64,000 bases of DNA from Teredinibacter sp. KSP-S5-2 (GTDB lineage Bacteria; Pseudomonadota; Gammaproteobacteria; Pseudomonadales; Cellvibrionaceae): contig NZ_CP120416.1 of the NCBI RefSeq assembly GCF_032773895.1, positions 1,796,001-1,860,000 of the forward strand, given 5' to 3'. Both the position numbers and the translations under genes were made by a program. Positions 43,263 through 54,488 of this stretch are shown one piece after another (position 1 is the first letter of the stretch; every line of letters begins with the position of its first letter). The notes beneath the pieces were generated by a model. The model had not been told where the DNA came from and searched no databases. It was given only the letters and a program-made list of their open reading frames with translations.

Positions 43263-43686
43263 CTCAGTAGCTTTCACGTTGCTGATTCACAGCGAAAGAA
43301 ATCGAGGCTCCTTAAACTGTTTTTGACGTGACAGAAAAACGTTAACCAAGAAGGGGCTTGATTATTTTCAGTTGGTTTGCAGTATATTGTCCAATACTCG
43401 TTAAACAACATTTTTATTGATGTTGGATTTCTTTTCATTAAGCGCTTTGTGAAAGCAAAGAATGGTAGTTGGTTTTAAAATATAGGTGCATAGCACGCTG
43501 CTGTGGTTTCAATCTCCAGCCACAGCTTTATATTCTCAGTTTATAGCTTTCTTCATCATCGTCGGAAATATCGATTGTATTTTTCCTGTGGAGTGTAACT
43601 TCTTACTTAATTGTATTCTGAGATTAAAGCTATAGTGCCTTGCTCCTTTTGCAGGGTTGTTTGCTTTTTAGCCAAAAATATTTAGG
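43263..43686. other. Gene-free region before tRNA-Leu
   Basis: About 420 bases, AT-rich, with no supported gene. The 3' end runs into the tRNA promoter. Confidence 0.4.
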
Positions 43687-43714
43687 TTGACCTTATGAAA
43701 AGCGCTGTTATAAT
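43687..43714 (+). promoter_or_regulatory. Promoter of tRNA-Leu
   Basis: TTGACC, a 16-base spacer and a perfect TATAAT, followed by TTCCGCGC, which has a GC-rich discriminator as seen at stable RNA genes. The tRNA begins about 49 bases downstream. Confidence 0.75.
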
Positions 43715-43762
43715 TCCGCGCTCTTTCAAGCAGGACAGCAAACAAAACCTGCATCTGAAGTG

Positions 43763-43848
43763 CCAGAGTGGTGAAATTGGTAGACACAGGGGATTCAAAA
43801 TCCCCCGCCCTTAAAAGCGTGCCGGTTCGAGTCCGGCCTCTGGTACCA
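43763..43848 (+). tRNA. tRNA-Leu (anticodon CAA)
   Basis: The acceptor arms GCCAGAG and CTCTGGT pair with one G-U. The anticodon stem GGGGA/TCCCC has loop TTCAAAA, giving CAA, which reads UUG. A long variable arm and GGTTCGAGTCC T-arm follow, and CCA is encoded. The 86-base length fits a class II tRNA. Confidence 0.95.
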
Positions 43849-43986
43849 TCTTAACTCCTTGTTTTTAAAATCTTTTTTGAAAAACCTCTCAAATCATTCG
43901 ATTTGGAATACGTTTAGTCTGTGTTCGGGACGTTATAAACCGTTTCTGTTAATTAGTGCTCGAATAAAAAAATGTACAAATTTTGA

Positions 43987-44019
43987 GTAGTTGACTAAAA
44001 TACTAGGATATTTGATAAT
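43987..44019 (+). promoter_or_regulatory. iscR promoter overlapped by a type 1 IscR operator
   Basis: TTGACT (43991-43996), 17 bases and GATAAT (44014-44019) form a strong promoter. The stretch 43987-44011 (TAGTTGACTAAAATACTAGG and flanks) matches most positions of the consensus for [2Fe-2S]-IscR type 1 sites, lying across -35 and the spacer. This predicts autorepression when cluster supply is sufficient. Confidence 0.7.
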
Positions 44020-44049
44020 TTCTACTAGCTAACATACCTGGTAATCGAT

Positions 44050-44544
44050 ATGCGTCTAACTACAAAAGGCAGATACGCCGTTACAGCAATGCTCGATTTG
44101 GCTCTTCACCAAGAGTCTGGTCCCATCAGCCTGGCTGATATTTCATCAAGACAGGGAATCTCTCTTTCATATCTCGAACAGCTTTTTGCAAAGCTCCGTA
44201 AACAGGCTCTGGTTAAGAGTGTGCGCGGGCCAGGTGGTGGTTATTTACTCGGCCGTGAAGCGGAGACGATCTCTGTTGCAGAGTTGGTTGATGCGGTTAA
44301 TGAATCAATTGATGCTACCAAATGCTCTGGAGAGCAGGGTTGTCAGGGCGGTGATGTCTGTCTAACTCACTATCTATGGCAGGATCTGAGCGCACAGATT
44401 CATCAGTTTTTAAGCAACATTTCGTTGCAGGAGCTGGTGGACAGAAAGGATATTCAGTCTGTCCGTGAGCGCCAGGATGCGCAGGTTGAAGAGCCTGAAG
44501 CGTCAGAAACCGTTGAATCGGAGATCGAGATCAGCAATATCTAG
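44050..44544 (+). CDS. iscR: Rrf2-family [2Fe-2S] transcription regulator IscR
   Basis: A 164-residue protein. The winged helix begins [19 protein letters not shown]. The cluster ligands Cys92, Cys98 and Cys104 are at the same positions as in E. coli IscR, with His in LTHYLW close after. IscR senses Fe-S supply and controls Fe-S assembly genes. Here it heads the SUF genes, 126 bases before sufB, not the isc operon. The predicted operator just upstream supports autoregulation. Confidence 0.95.
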   Translation: MRLTTKGRYAVTAMLDLALHQESGPISLADISSRQGISLSYLEQLFAKLRKQALVKSVRGPGGGYLLGREAETISVAELVDAVNESIDATKCSGEQGCQGGDVCLTHYLWQDLSAQIHQFLSNISLQELVDRKDIQSVRERQDAQVEEPEASETVESEIEISNI

Positions 44545-44670
44545 CTGATACCGTTTCAATTGCCTTATTTCTCCACATAAAATGTGGATTTGTGGTAGTG
44601 TGCGCGTCCATGGCTGGGCGTGCAGCTAAGCTATATGCCTGCCTATTCTTGGTTGTATTGAGAAAGATAT

Positions 44671-46107
44671 ATGTCTGAACAAGTTGAGCACCTCATTAAG
44701 CACGAATACTCAGCTGGATTTCATACCGATGTTGAATCTGAAACCCTGCCTCCTGGTCTTAATGAGGATGTGGTTCGTTTTATTTCAAATAAAAAAGGTG
44801 AGCCTGAGTGGTTGACCGAATGGCGTTTAAAAGCCTTCCGAAACTGGCTGGAGATGGAGGAGCCATCGTGGGCCCATGTCAGCTATCCTGATGTCGATTT
44901 CCAGGCAATTTCTTATTATTCCGCACCTAAGAGTATGGATGACAAGCCGAAAAGCCTGGATGAAGTCGACCCTGAGCTAATCGAAACCTATAACAAGCTG
45001 GGTATTCCTTTGCACGAGCAGGAAATGCTCGCGGGAGTCGCCGTTGATGCGGTGTTCGATTCGGTATCTGTTGTCACCACCTTTAGAGAAAAGTTAGAAG
45101 AGGCGGGTGTTATTTTTTGCCCAATAAGTGAGGCAGTGCACAAACATCCTGAGCTAATAAAAAAATACTTGGGTTCTGTTGTTCCGCAAAAAGACAACTT
45201 TTATGCCGCCTTGAACAGTGCGGTATTCTCTGACGGCTCCTTCGTTTATATCCCCAAAGGGGTACGTTGTCCGATGGAGCTGTCGACGTATTTCCGAATT
45301 AATGAACAAAATACCGGACAATTTGAACGCACACTGATAGTCGCTGACGAAGGCAGCTACGTAAGTTATCTGGAGGGCTGTACTGCGCCCATGCGTGACG
45401 AGAATCAGATGCATGCTGCGATTGTGGAACTGATTGCAATGGATGATGCTGAAATCAAGTATTCCACAGTACAAAACTGGTATCCGGGAGATGCTGAGGG
45501 GAAAGGTGGCATATATAACTTCGTAACCAAGCGTGGTATCTGTCATAACCGAGCAAAAATTTCCTGGACTCAAGTTGAAACCGGTTCCGCAGTGACCTGG
45601 AAATATCCAAGCTGTATTTTAAAAGGGGATGATAGTGTTGGTGAGTTTTATTCGGTGGCTTTAACCAATAATTATCAGCAGGCGGATACCGGAACCAAAA
45701 TGATCCACTTGGGTAAAAATACCCGTTCAACCATTATTTCCAAAGGGATATCAGCAGGTAAAAGTCAGAACGCTTATCGTGGTTTGGTGCGGATGAATCC
45801 TGGTGCGGATGGGGCACGTAATTACACTCAATGTGATTCGTTGCTGATTGGTGACAAGTGTGGCGCACACACATTCCCCTATGTTGAAAGTAAAAACCCT
45901 AGCGCTGTGGTTGAGCATGAGGCAACCACCTCAAAAGTGAGTGATGATCAGTTATTCCTATGCCAACAACGTGGTATTGATGCGGAAAAAGCAACATCCA
46001 TGATTGTGAATGGTTTTTGCCGAGAGGTATTTAAGGAATTACCAATGGAGTTTGCCGTTGAAGCGGGTAAGTTGTTGGAAGTCAGCTTGGAAGGCTCTGT
46101 TGGTTAA
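44671..46107 (+). CDS. sufB: SUF Fe-S scaffold subunit SufB
   Basis: A 478-residue protein with the family's features: [20 protein letters not shown], the [19 protein letters not shown] stretch, the [20 protein letters not shown] strand run, and near the C-terminus [18 protein letters not shown] with the conserved cysteine and His. SufB, with SufC and SufD, forms the SufBC2D scaffold that assembles clusters from sulphur delivered by SufS-SufE. It is the first structural gene after iscR. A gap of 170 bases with no ORF separates it from sufC. Confidence 0.97.
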   Translation: MSEQVEHLIKHEYSAGFHTDVESETLPPGLNEDVVRFISNKKGEPEWLTEWRLKAFRNWLEMEEPSWAHVSYPDVDFQAISYYSAPKSMDDKPKSLDEVDPELIETYNKLGIPLHEQEMLAGVAVDAVFDSVSVVTTFREKLEEAGVIFCPISEAVHKHPELIKKYLGSVVPQKDNFYAALNSAVFSDGSFVYIPKGVRCPMELSTYFRINEQNTGQFERTLIVADEGSYVSYLEGCTAPMRDENQMHAAIVELIAMDDAEIKYSTVQNWYPGDAEGKGGIYNFVTKRGICHNRAKISWTQVETGSAVTWKYPSCILKGDDSVGEFYSVALTNNYQQADTGTKMIHLGKNTRSTIISKGISAGKSQNAYRGLVRMNPGADGARNYTQCDSLLIGDKCGAHTFPYVESKNPSAVVEHEATTSKVSDDQLFLCQQRGIDAEKATSMIVNGFCREVFKELPMEFAVEAGKLLEVSLEGSVG

Positions 46108-46283
46108 TAATCAGCAATTTTGTCGTAGCTTTGGCTCTGCCCGAAGTTTGGCTGTTTTATTTAGTTTGTAGGCTCCCTGGATTATAAAAATATCTACCCA
46201 TAGCTTGCGGTGCTGACACTAGTCATTGAATCGGTGTTTAGTATTCTTGGTGCAAAAATTTAAAATTTGAATGAGTTTTGACG

Positions 46284-47045
46284 ATGCTTAAAATTTCTGA
46301 CCTACATGCCAGTGTGGAAGAAAAACAAATTCTGAAAGGGTTAAATCTGGAAATCAACCCCGGCGAAGTTCACGCGATTATGGGGCCTAACGGAGCGGGA
46401 AAAAGTACATTAGGAAATGTGCTGGCTGGTCGAGAAGGCTATACCGTCGACAGTGGTGCTGTCACTTTTTCCGGTAAAAATTTATTTGACTGGGAAACAG
46501 AAGAGCGAGCACAAAATGGTTTGTTTTTGGCTTTTCAATACCCGGTTGAAATTCCTGGTGTGTCCAATATGGAGTTTATGAAAGCTGCTGTGGATGCAAA
46601 ACGCAAAGCTTTGGGGATGGAAGAGTTTAGTTCTGTTGAATTTCTTAAACTGGCGCGAGAAAAATGTAAGGCAGTGAATTTGGATCAGTCTTTCCTGAAG
46701 CGTGGCGTCAACGAGGGCTTTTCCGGCGGAGAAAAGAAGCGTAACGAAATCATGCAGATGATGTTGTTGGAACCGAAGCTTTGTATTTTGGATGAAACGG
46801 ATTCGGGCTTGGATATTGACGCGCTACAGGTGGTTGCCGATGGGGTGAATACCATGCGCAGTGAAGAACGTAGTTTTATTGTGGTAACTCATTACCAGCG
46901 TTTACTTGATTATATTGTTCCTGACTATGTTCATGTGCTAGCCGATGGGAAAATCGTTAAAAGTGGCGATAAAGATCTTGCACTTAAATTGGAAAAAGAA
47001 GGTTACGGTTGGTTGGCAAAAGAAGCCGGTATAGAGGTGGCATAA
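46284..47045 (+). CDS. sufC: SUF ATPase SufC
   Basis: A 253-residue ABC-type ATPase: Walker A GPNGAGKST, signature GFSGGEKKR, Walker B LCILDETDSGLD and the switch His in VVTHYQR. It drives the SufBCD scaffold cycle. ATG 46284 is the usual SufC start (MLKISDLHA); a TTG two codons earlier is not needed. Its stop is directly followed by the sufD start. Confidence 0.97.
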   Translation: MLKISDLHASVEEKQILKGLNLEINPGEVHAIMGPNGAGKSTLGNVLAGREGYTVDSGAVTFSGKNLFDWETEERAQNGLFLAFQYPVEIPGVSNMEFMKAAVDAKRKALGMEEFSSVEFLKLAREKCKAVNLDQSFLKRGVNEGFSGGEKKRNEIMQMMLLEPKLCILDETDSGLDIDALQVVADGVNTMRSEERSFIVVTHYQRLLDYIVPDYVHVLADGKIVKSGDKDLALKLEKEGYGWLAKEAGIEVA

Positions 47046-48371
47046 ATGGTTGAATTTGTCACATCGGTTGAAAACTTAGCGAGCCAGCAAAAAGCACCTG
47101 CATGGTTAAGCGCATTGCGAGCCGAAGGTGCAAACCAATGGCAAAATACACCTTGGCCAACACGCAAGACTGAGCGTTGGAAGTACACGCCATTGCGCTC
47201 ATTAACAACACAAGCTTTTCAGTGGTCAAGTGTCGATGCGACGAGTGACCTTGATGAATCCCTGTTTGAAATCCCAGAGTTAGACTCGCATACATTAGTG
47301 TTTGTAAATGGCGCTTATTCTGCGGAGCTTTCCGATGATGCTTTGCCTGAGGTGGCGGTTCTGTTTAGCCAGGCTAATGAAACTCAGCAAAGTATTATTC
47401 AAAAGAATCTGGGCAAAATTGTTGATGTGAAGAAACATCAGTTTGCCTCGCTCAACAATGCGTTAGTTACTGAGGGAGTGTTGTTGCACGTCGAGAAAAA
47501 TATCGTTTTTGATAAGCCCATACGCGTTGTCAATGTTAGCTCTGGAGTCGAGACTAACGTGCTCGCCCAGCTCAGATTATTGGTTGTTCTTGAAGATAAT
47601 GCCCAGGCAGCGGTGATCGAGCAATTTATTTCTACTAGTGATAGCAATGCGGTATTTAGTAATACGCTAACGGAATTTCATTTGTCTAGCGGTGCGCAGC
47701 TTACTCACTACCGTTTAAATATGGAGAATGAAAACAATCTCCATACGGGCGGTGTTCATGCAAACTTGTTTGCCAATGCGACCTTGAATGCGTATTTGTT
47801 GGCCCAGGGGTGTGAATTAAATCGAGTCGATTACCAGGTTAACCACCTCGGGCAAGGTGCGCACCTTGAAATGCAGGGTGTGTATATCCCACAAAATAAA
47901 CAGCTAGTGGATTATCACACTGAAATTGAGCATTGTGTTCCAAACTGCACTAGTAATGAGGTTTTTCGAGGTATTATTGCGGACAGCGCTAAAGCGGTTT
48001 TTAACGGACGAATTCATATTCATCCTGATGCGCAGAAAACACTGGCTGAGTTAAGTAATAAAAATCTTTTACTTTCAAATCAGGCCGAAGTGGATACTAA
48101 GCCTGAGCTGGAGATCTACGCGGACGATGTCCGTTGTGCTCACGGCGCTACTGTTAGTCAGATTAATGAAAAAGAAATGTTTTACCTGCAAAGTCGGGGG
48201 GTAAGCCGGCAAGAGGCGCAGGTGATGTTAAGTTTTGGATTTATTAATGAAGTTTTGAGGGAGTTTCCGTCTGAGGAAATTCAGAATTATCTTCGTCCAA
48301 AGCTGGCACGGGTATTTGGCAGGGATGAATCCCTGGTTAGCCATTTATTGCACGACGATCAAGATGACTAA
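47046..48371 (+). CDS. sufD: SUF scaffold subunit SufD
   Basis: A 441-residue homologue of SufB. It has the N-terminal helical part (WKYTPLRSL), the beta-helix core and the conserved C-terminal region with DDVRCAHGATV, where the Cys/His pair contributes to the SufB-SufD interface. It pairs with SufB in the scaffold. It begins immediately at the sufC stop and overlaps sufS by eight bases, showing tight coupling. Confidence 0.96.
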   Translation: MVEFVTSVENLASQQKAPAWLSALRAEGANQWQNTPWPTRKTERWKYTPLRSLTTQAFQWSSVDATSDLDESLFEIPELDSHTLVFVNGAYSAELSDDALPEVAVLFSQANETQQSIIQKNLGKIVDVKKHQFASLNNALVTEGVLLHVEKNIVFDKPIRVVNVSSGVETNVLAQLRLLVVLEDNAQAAVIEQFISTSDSNAVFSNTLTEFHLSSGAQLTHYRLNMENENNLHTGGVHANLFANATLNAYLLAQGCELNRVDYQVNHLGQGAHLEMQGVYIPQNKQLVDYHTEIEHCVPNCTSNEVFRGIIADSAKAVFNGRIHIHPDAQKTLAELSNKNLLLSNQAEVDTKPELEIYADDVRCAHGATVSQINEKEMFYLQSRGVSRQEAQVMLSFGFINEVLREFPSEEIQNYLRPKLARVFGRDESLVSHLLHDDQDD

Positions 48372-49593
48372 AACAGTATTCGATGTATTAAAAATTCGTG
48401 AAGACTTCCCAATTTTAAAGCGGGTGGTTAATGGTATGCCGTTGGTTTATCTGGATAATGCGGCGACAACACAAAAGCCGCAACACGTCATTGATGCGAT
48501 ATGTCATTACTATACGCACATGAATAGCAATGTTCATCGTGGGGCACATACGTTGAGTAATGAAGCCACTGAAGCCTTTGAAGCTGCGCGTCGTGCGGTG
48601 CAAGATTATATTCACGCTGAGTCCAGTGACCAGGTGTTATGGGTTCGTGGAACCACTGAAGGCTTGAATCTTATCGCTTCCAGTTACGGCGGTATGGTGT
48701 TGGAGGCAGGGGATAAAGTGTTAGTGAGTGCGATGGAACACCACTCGAATATTGTTCCCTGGCAAATGGTTGCCCAGCAGAAAGGGGCTAACGTTGAACC
48801 TATACCTGTTGATGCGGAAGGTACCATTGATCTTGATGCATTTAAGTCTTTACTGGACGAGCAGGTAAAAATAGTTTCGGTTGGACATGTGTCCAATGCG
48901 TTGGGAACGATTAACCCTATTGAGGAAATTATCGCACTTGCCCATAAAGTGGGTGCGAAAGTTGTAGTTGATGGTGCGCAATCTGTTGGCCATTGGAATA
49001 TTGATGTTCAGAAACTGAATTGCGATTTTTATGTGTTTTCGGCACATAAAATGTTTGGCCCCACTGGTATTGGTGCGGTATATGGTAAGCGTGAATTGCT
49101 AGAATCTATGCCCCCTTATCAAGGCGGTGGGGAGATGATTGAGCAAGTCAGCTTTGCTGGCACAACCTATAATCAACTTCCCTATAAATTTGAAGCGGGT
49201 ACGCCAAATATTGCAGATGCCATTGGTTTTGCTGCCGCGATTGAGTACTTGAATGGTTTGGATCGTAAAGCCGCTGCAGAGCATGAAGCGGAATTGCTCA
49301 ACTACGCGGTAAGTCTGGGTGAAAAACTTGATGGTTTTAACTTGATTGGTCGGGCAAAAAATAAAACCGGTGTATTGAGCTTTTTGCTGGAAGGCACGCA
49401 TCCTTCTGATGTCGGGATGATTCTTGATCAAAAAGGTATTGCTGTACGTACCGGTCACCATTGCGCGCAACCGATAATGGACCAATATAAAATTCCCGGA
49501 ACTATTCGCGCCAGCTTTAGTTTTTATAATACAAAACAAGAAATTGACGCATTGTTTGCCGGTTTGGAAACCGCAAAAATGTTTTTGCTATAG
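48364..49593 (+). CDS. sufS: Cysteine desulfurase SufS
   Basis: A 409-residue PLP enzyme of the type II desulfurases: YLDNAATTQKP, Lys in SAHKMFGPTG (Schiff base) and the active Cys in RTGHHCAQP. It strips sulphur from cysteine and passes it to SufE, which lies about 2.3 kb downstream. ATG 48364 lies within the sufD stop (ATGACTAA), giving a short overlap. An earlier GTG inside sufD is not used by homologues. Confidence 0.96.
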   Translation: MTKTVFDVLKIREDFPILKRVVNGMPLVYLDNAATTQKPQHVIDAICHYYTHMNSNVHRGAHTLSNEATEAFEAARRAVQDYIHAESSDQVLWVRGTTEGLNLIASSYGGMVLEAGDKVLVSAMEHHSNIVPWQMVAQQKGANVEPIPVDAEGTIDLDAFKSLLDEQVKIVSVGHVSNALGTINPIEEIIALAHKVGAKVVVDGAQSVGHWNIDVQKLNCDFYVFSAHKMFGPTGIGAVYGKRELLESMPPYQGGGEMIEQVSFAGTTYNQLPYKFEAGTPNIADAIGFAAAIEYLNGLDRKAAAEHEAELLNYAVSLGEKLDGFNLIGRAKNKTGVLSFLLEGTHPSDVGMILDQKGIAVRTGHHCAQPIMDQYKIPGTIRASFSFYNTKQEIDALFAGLETAKMFLL

Positions 49594-49603
49594 GACGTTG
49601 CAT

Positions 49604-49960
49604 ATGACAGTTGATTCCTTTGATCCAAGCAAGCAAGTTATCTCTGTTACTGATCAGGCAGTAACGCATCTGTGCGCGCAATTAACGAAAAACCCAGATA
49701 AAGTTTTACGTTTGTCGGTGAAAGAAAGCGGTTGTACAGGTTATATGTATCAGCTGGATTTGGAAGACGGAAACAAAGAAACAGATCTCCATTATCCGTT
49801 GAAAGATGGTGCTGTTTTATATATTGATATTGATGCCGTTAAGGTAGTGCAGGGAACGGAAATTGATTATGTCACTGAAGGTTTAAATCGACAGCTCAAA
49901 TTTCTGAACCCGAATGCAAAAGACTACTGTGGTTGTGGCGAAAGTTTTTCTGTTAATTAA
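49604..49960 (+). CDS. sufA: A-type Fe-S carrier SufA/IscA-like
   Basis: A 118-residue A-type carrier with the three ligand cysteines: ESGCTGY and the C-terminal YCGCGES. It accepts clusters from SufBCD and hands them to targets. ATG 49604 is chosen, as the upstream frame overlaps sufS. GGACG lies before the start. In some gammaproteobacterial SUF operons the A-type gene sits after sufS, as here; IscA or ErpA naming cannot be excluded by sequence alone. Confidence 0.9.
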   Translation: MTVDSFDPSKQVISVTDQAVTHLCAQLTKNPDKVLRLSVKESGCTGYMYQLDLEDGNKETDLHYPLKDGAVLYIDIDAVKVVQGTEIDYVTEGLNRQLKFLNPNAKDYCGCGESFSVN

Positions 49961-50054
49961 ATACATTGTTTGTTGTTTAGCATCAAATGCATTTAGCCAT
50001 ACCCTTATAGGCTAGGCACGAATAAATTCTTTTCCATTGAACGAGATCTACCTT

Positions 50055-50588
50055 ATGGAAAAACGCGTAATTGTGACCACTCGAGATTGCCCTGCACGGT
50101 TAGTTCCGGTTGGGGATCAGGTTACCATTCCTAAAGATACCTTTATTACTCTCACGCAGAGCCTCGGTGGCAACTACACTTTGGTGTACAACGGCAATAT
50201 GGTGCGTGTGGATGGCACAGATGCCGATGCTTTGGGGTTACAGGTTCAAGAGCTGAACTTTGAGCCGCCGGCAGATGGTAGTATTCATGAGGAGCAGGTT
50301 TGGGAAGCTTTGCATACTATCTACGACCCTGAAATTCCAGTAGATATTGTTAATCTGGGTTTGGTCTACGAAGTAAAAGTGAATCAGGAGAACAAGCGCG
50401 TAAAAATCAAGATGACCTTAACTGCCCCTGGCTGTGGTATGGGCCCGGTGTTGGTGGGTGATGTTGAATACCGTGTGGCAAAAGTACCAAATGTAAAATG
50501 TGTTAAGGTGGATTTGGTGTTTGATCCTGCATGGAGTCGGGAGATGATGAGCGAAGAAGCTCAGCTTGAAACGGGAATGTTTTTTTAG
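50055..50588 (+). CDS. sufT: Fe-S maturation protein SufT (MIP18/DUF59 family)
   Basis: A 177-residue protein. The second half is a MIP18/DUF59 domain: IYDPEIPVDIVNLGLVYEV, then KMTLTAPGCGMGPVL, including the conserved cysteine (APGCGM) and ending in the DLVFDPAWSREMMSEEAQLE stretch. The N-terminal half (VIVTTRDCPARLVPVG) is the SufT-specific extension. It helps mature Fe-S proteins under high demand. It starts at ATG 50055, with GAACGAGATCT upstream (weak). It closes the suf block. Confidence 0.93.
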   Translation: MEKRVIVTTRDCPARLVPVGDQVTIPKDTFITLTQSLGGNYTLVYNGNMVRVDGTDADALGLQVQELNFEPPADGSIHEEQVWEALHTIYDPEIPVDIVNLGLVYEVKVNQENKRVKIKMTLTAPGCGMGPVLVGDVEYRVAKVPNVKCVKVDLVFDPAWSREMMSEEAQLETGMFF

Positions 50589-50893
50589 CAGGTTGTCTCT
50601 TTTACCGCTCTGATTGGCGGTTCAGCCTGTCAGAGCTAATCCTGTTATTATCAATTTTAATTCTTGATTAACGCTTTTTCCGTTAATATTTTTATGTTAA
50701 TTTTTTTATTGTCTGATTTAATTGTTCGCGTTAGTTTTTGTCTCTCATAAAACTCGTCCTCAATAAAACGTTTCCCTAAGCCTTCTATCTAAATATTGAC
50801 ATACGGTAAGTTATATTTGCTTCTTGTATATCATCTGAACATCTCTATATGCTCGGTTGATAGTATGTCGTATTTTTGCTTAAGGTTCTTTCG
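50589..50893. other. Intergenic region after sufT
   Basis: 305 bases, AT-rich, no gene. A weak GC hairpin (ACCGC with GCGGT) lies close to the sufT stop and may help terminate the suf transcript. Confidence 0.4.
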
Positions 50894-51769
50894 ATGTATC
50901 AAAGAATTGTCCTCCTCTTAGTTCCTTTTCTATTTTTAACCGGATGTACGTTGTTTTCCCACGGTACAGATGAATCTAAAGAGAAACTGTTTGCTCGACC
51001 TAAAGTCAGCGTCCAACTTTGGCCGTTAAGGCATGAAGTCAAAACTGATATTACATCTACCTTAAAATGGTTGTCGTCGTTAGGGGTTGACGGTGTGGAA
51101 TTTGCCTACGAATTTGGTGAGTATGCTGAAAGACCTGAAGACTTAAAGCGTTTATTGGATTCGCTGAATTTAGAGGTCAGTGCTGCGCATGTTGCCCGGG
51201 ATCACTTGCTTGATTCCCGGATCAATCAAACTTTAGCCTTTTATAAAACCCTAGGAGTTAAAACTCTGATTATCGGATGGGACCCAAGAGCTTGGGATCC
51301 TGAAGGTGTTCAAGAGTTTGTTGCTGAGCTTAACGTTTGGTCGGAGACTCTGAATCAGCAGGGGTTTTCGCTGGGTGTGCATAATCATCAATATGAGTTC
51401 GCACCATACAATGGGAAAACCTTTTGGGATTATATCGCCTTAAATACAGATGAAAGCTTAATCCTTCAATTGGATGTGGGGTGGGCTAAATATGCCGGGG
51501 TTCACCCAGGGGATTATATTCTTCGTTATGGAAATAGAGCCAAGACGGTCCACTATCGTGCGTTGGTGCTTGAGGGGTCTCCCGGAGTTTCTCCATTAAT
51601 TGGTGACGATGGGACGAATTGGCGTGGATTGATTGCCTCCAATCGTGCCGTCGCGACCGAATGGCTGGTGATCGAGCAGGAGGAGCACCCACCGGGAATG
51701 GAGTTGAAGAAAGCCATTGAATTGTCCAAGCGCCAGTTAGACTCTTATATCGATGAGGCGTATCTATAG
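50894..51769 (+). CDS. Lipoprotein of the sugar phosphate isomerase/epimerase (xylose isomerase-like TIM-barrel) family
   Basis: A 291-residue protein. The N-terminus MYQRIVLLLVPFLFLTGC has a lipobox (LTGC) and marks it as a lipoprotein in the envelope. The rest is a xylose-isomerase/AP-endonuclease-2 TIM barrel: SVQLWPLRH, GVDGVEFAYEFGE, SAAHVARDHLL, TLIIGWDPR, GVHNHQYEF, LQLDVGWAKYAG. The metal-ligand-like Glu/His/Asp pattern is largely present. A lipid-anchored member is unusual; most are cytoplasmic. It is unrelated to Fe-S work despite its place between sufT and sufE. Confidence 0.82.
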   Translation: MYQRIVLLLVPFLFLTGCTLFSHGTDESKEKLFARPKVSVQLWPLRHEVKTDITSTLKWLSSLGVDGVEFAYEFGEYAERPEDLKRLLDSLNLEVSAAHVARDHLLDSRINQTLAFYKTLGVKTLIIGWDPRAWDPEGVQEFVAELNVWSETLNQQGFSLGVHNHQYEFAPYNGKTFWDYIALNTDESLILQLDVGWAKYAGVHPGDYILRYGNRAKTVHYRALVLEGSPGVSPLIGDDGTNWRGLIASNRAVATEWLVIEQEEHPPGMELKKAIELSKRQLDSYIDEAYL

Positions 51770-51861
51770 GGGGAGAGTTAATCTTATCCCCACTAAACCT
51801 CGACTCCGCAAAATGGTCAGAATCTGTATAATGCCGCCTTCATTTACACGATAGGCAGATT

Positions 51862-52281
51862 ATGAACCCGTTTGGCTCCAGTATTACTCCAGAAGACATT
51901 ATCGATACCCTGGGCTTTTTTGATTCCTGGGAAGAGCGTTATAAGTACATCATTGACTTGGGTAAAGAGTTAAGTGGGTTGGATGAGGCGAGTAAAACTG
52001 ACGACAACATTGTCCGAGGTTGCCAGAGCCAGGTTTGGTTGGTGTGTAAGCGTGAAGACGGCAAACTGTGGTTCGATGCCGATAGTGATGCCTTCATTGT
52101 TAAAGGTTTACTTGGGGTCGTGCTGAGTGCCTACAACGGCAAAACTGCCCAGGAAATCATCGACTTCGATATTGAAGCGTTTTTTGAAGAGCTAAAATTG
52201 CTCAAGCATTTAAGCCCTACGCGGGGCAATGGTTTACGGGCAATGGTAAAACGCATTGTTGATTTTGCCCAATCTGAGTAA
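51862..52281 (+). CDS. sufE: Sulphur-acceptor SufE
   Basis: A 139-residue protein with the SufE pattern: the N-terminal helix [20 protein letters not shown] and the active loop [10 protein letters not shown] holding the persulphide-carrying cysteine (about 51). The C-terminal half ends [15 protein letters not shown]. It receives sulphur from SufS and gives it to SufB. It is separated from the sufS operon by two genes, and sits six bases before queA, so it is likely expressed with the queA operon. TATAAT lies about 30 bases before the start. Confidence 0.95.
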   Translation: MNPFGSSITPEDIIDTLGFFDSWEERYKYIIDLGKELSGLDEASKTDDNIVRGCQSQVWLVCKREDGKLWFDADSDAFIVKGLLGVVLSAYNGKTAQEIIDFDIEAFFEELKLLKHLSPTRGNGLRAMVKRIVDFAQSE

Positions 52282-52286
52282 GCGCT

Positions 52287-53357
52287 ATGCATCGCCAAGA
52301 TTTTTACTACGACCTCCCAGAGTCCCTTATTGCCAAACAGCCCACGGCTGAGCGTACAGGTAGCCGCTTGTTTCAGCTGGATGGTGTGAGTGGCGAAATA
52401 AAGCATGGCCACTTCGGTGACATATTAGACTGTGTAAACGAAGGGGATTTACTGGTTTTTAATGACACCAGAGTCATTCCTGCTCGTGTTTTTGGTACTA
52501 AGGCTACTGGAGGGCAACTCGAAGTTCTTGTTGAACGGGTGATCGATCAGCATGAAGTACTTGCTCATATACGTTCCAGTCGTTCACCTAAAGCCGGTAC
52601 TGAAATCTATTTGGAAGGGGACACACCGGTTCAGGTAATCGGTCGCCAGGATGCGTTGTTTCATTTGCGTTTCCCCGAAGGCAGAAGCGCAATAGAAGTG
52701 TTAGAGAATATTGGCCACATGCCATTGCCACCTTATATTGATCGCGAGGATTTGGCTGAAGACCGGGAACGGTATCAAACCGTCTATGCTCGTAAAGATG
52801 GCGCCGTTGCAGCGCCAACCGCTGGTTTGCATTTCGATGAACCCTTGTTGCAAAAGCTGAAAGAGAAGGGCGTCAAGTTGGCTTATGTGACGCTTCATGT
52901 TGGAGCAGGCACCTTTCAACCTGTTCGGGTCGATAACATTTTTGATCATCATATGCACACCGAGGTGATGGATGTGTCTTCCGAGGTGTGTGATATGGTC
53001 AATCAAACCAAAGCACAAGGTAAACGTGTGATTGCAGTGGGAACCACAAGTGTGCGCTGTCTGGAAACTGCTGCGCAATCGGGCAGTATTCAGCCGTTTC
53101 AGGGGGATACCGATATCTTTATCTACCCGAGTTATGAATACCGGGTAGTTGATGCGTTAATCACCAATTTCCATCTGCCGGAATCCACTTTGTTGATGTT
53201 GGTTTCGGCTTTTGCCGGGTACAAAAATACGATGTCGGCATATAAGGTTGCAGTCGAAAACAGCTATCGATTTTTCAGTTATGGCGATGCCATGTTTATT
53301 ACTAAAAATCCTGATGCGAAAAACGAGGTTATTTCTCGTGATGTGCTTCAGGTTTAA
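52287..53357 (+). CDS. queA: S-adenosylmethionine:tRNA ribosyltransferase-isomerase QueA
   Basis: A 356-residue enzyme that moves the ribose of SAM onto preQ1 in tRNA, forming epoxyqueuosine. It begins [15 protein letters not shown] and has [27 protein letters not shown] and [20 protein letters not shown], all conserved. It starts five bases after sufE and precedes tgt, its usual partner. Confidence 0.97.
   Translation: MHRQDFYYDLPESLIAKQPTAERTGSRLFQLDGVSGEIKHGHFGDILDCVNEGDLLVFNDTRVIPARVFGTKATGGQLEVLVERVIDQHEVLAHIRSSRSPKAGTEIYLEGDTPVQVIGRQDALFHLRFPEGRSAIEVLENIGHMPLPPYIDREDLAEDRERYQTVYARKDGAVAAPTAGLHFDEPLLQKLKEKGVKLAYVTLHVGAGTFQPVRVDNIFDHHMHTEVMDVSSEVCDMVNQTKAQGKRVIAVGTTSVRCLETAAQSGSIQPFQGDTDIFIYPSYEYRVVDALITNFHLPESTLLMLVSAFAGYKNTMSAYKVAVENSYRFFSYGDAMFITKNPDAKNEVISRDVLQV

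Positions 53358-54488
<1,131 letters not shown>

Noticed and set aside
43763-43848. tRNA-Leu as the attachment site of a genomic island with the integron
   Set aside because: No integrase gene adjoins the tRNA and no direct repeat of its 3' end was seen on the other side within the window.
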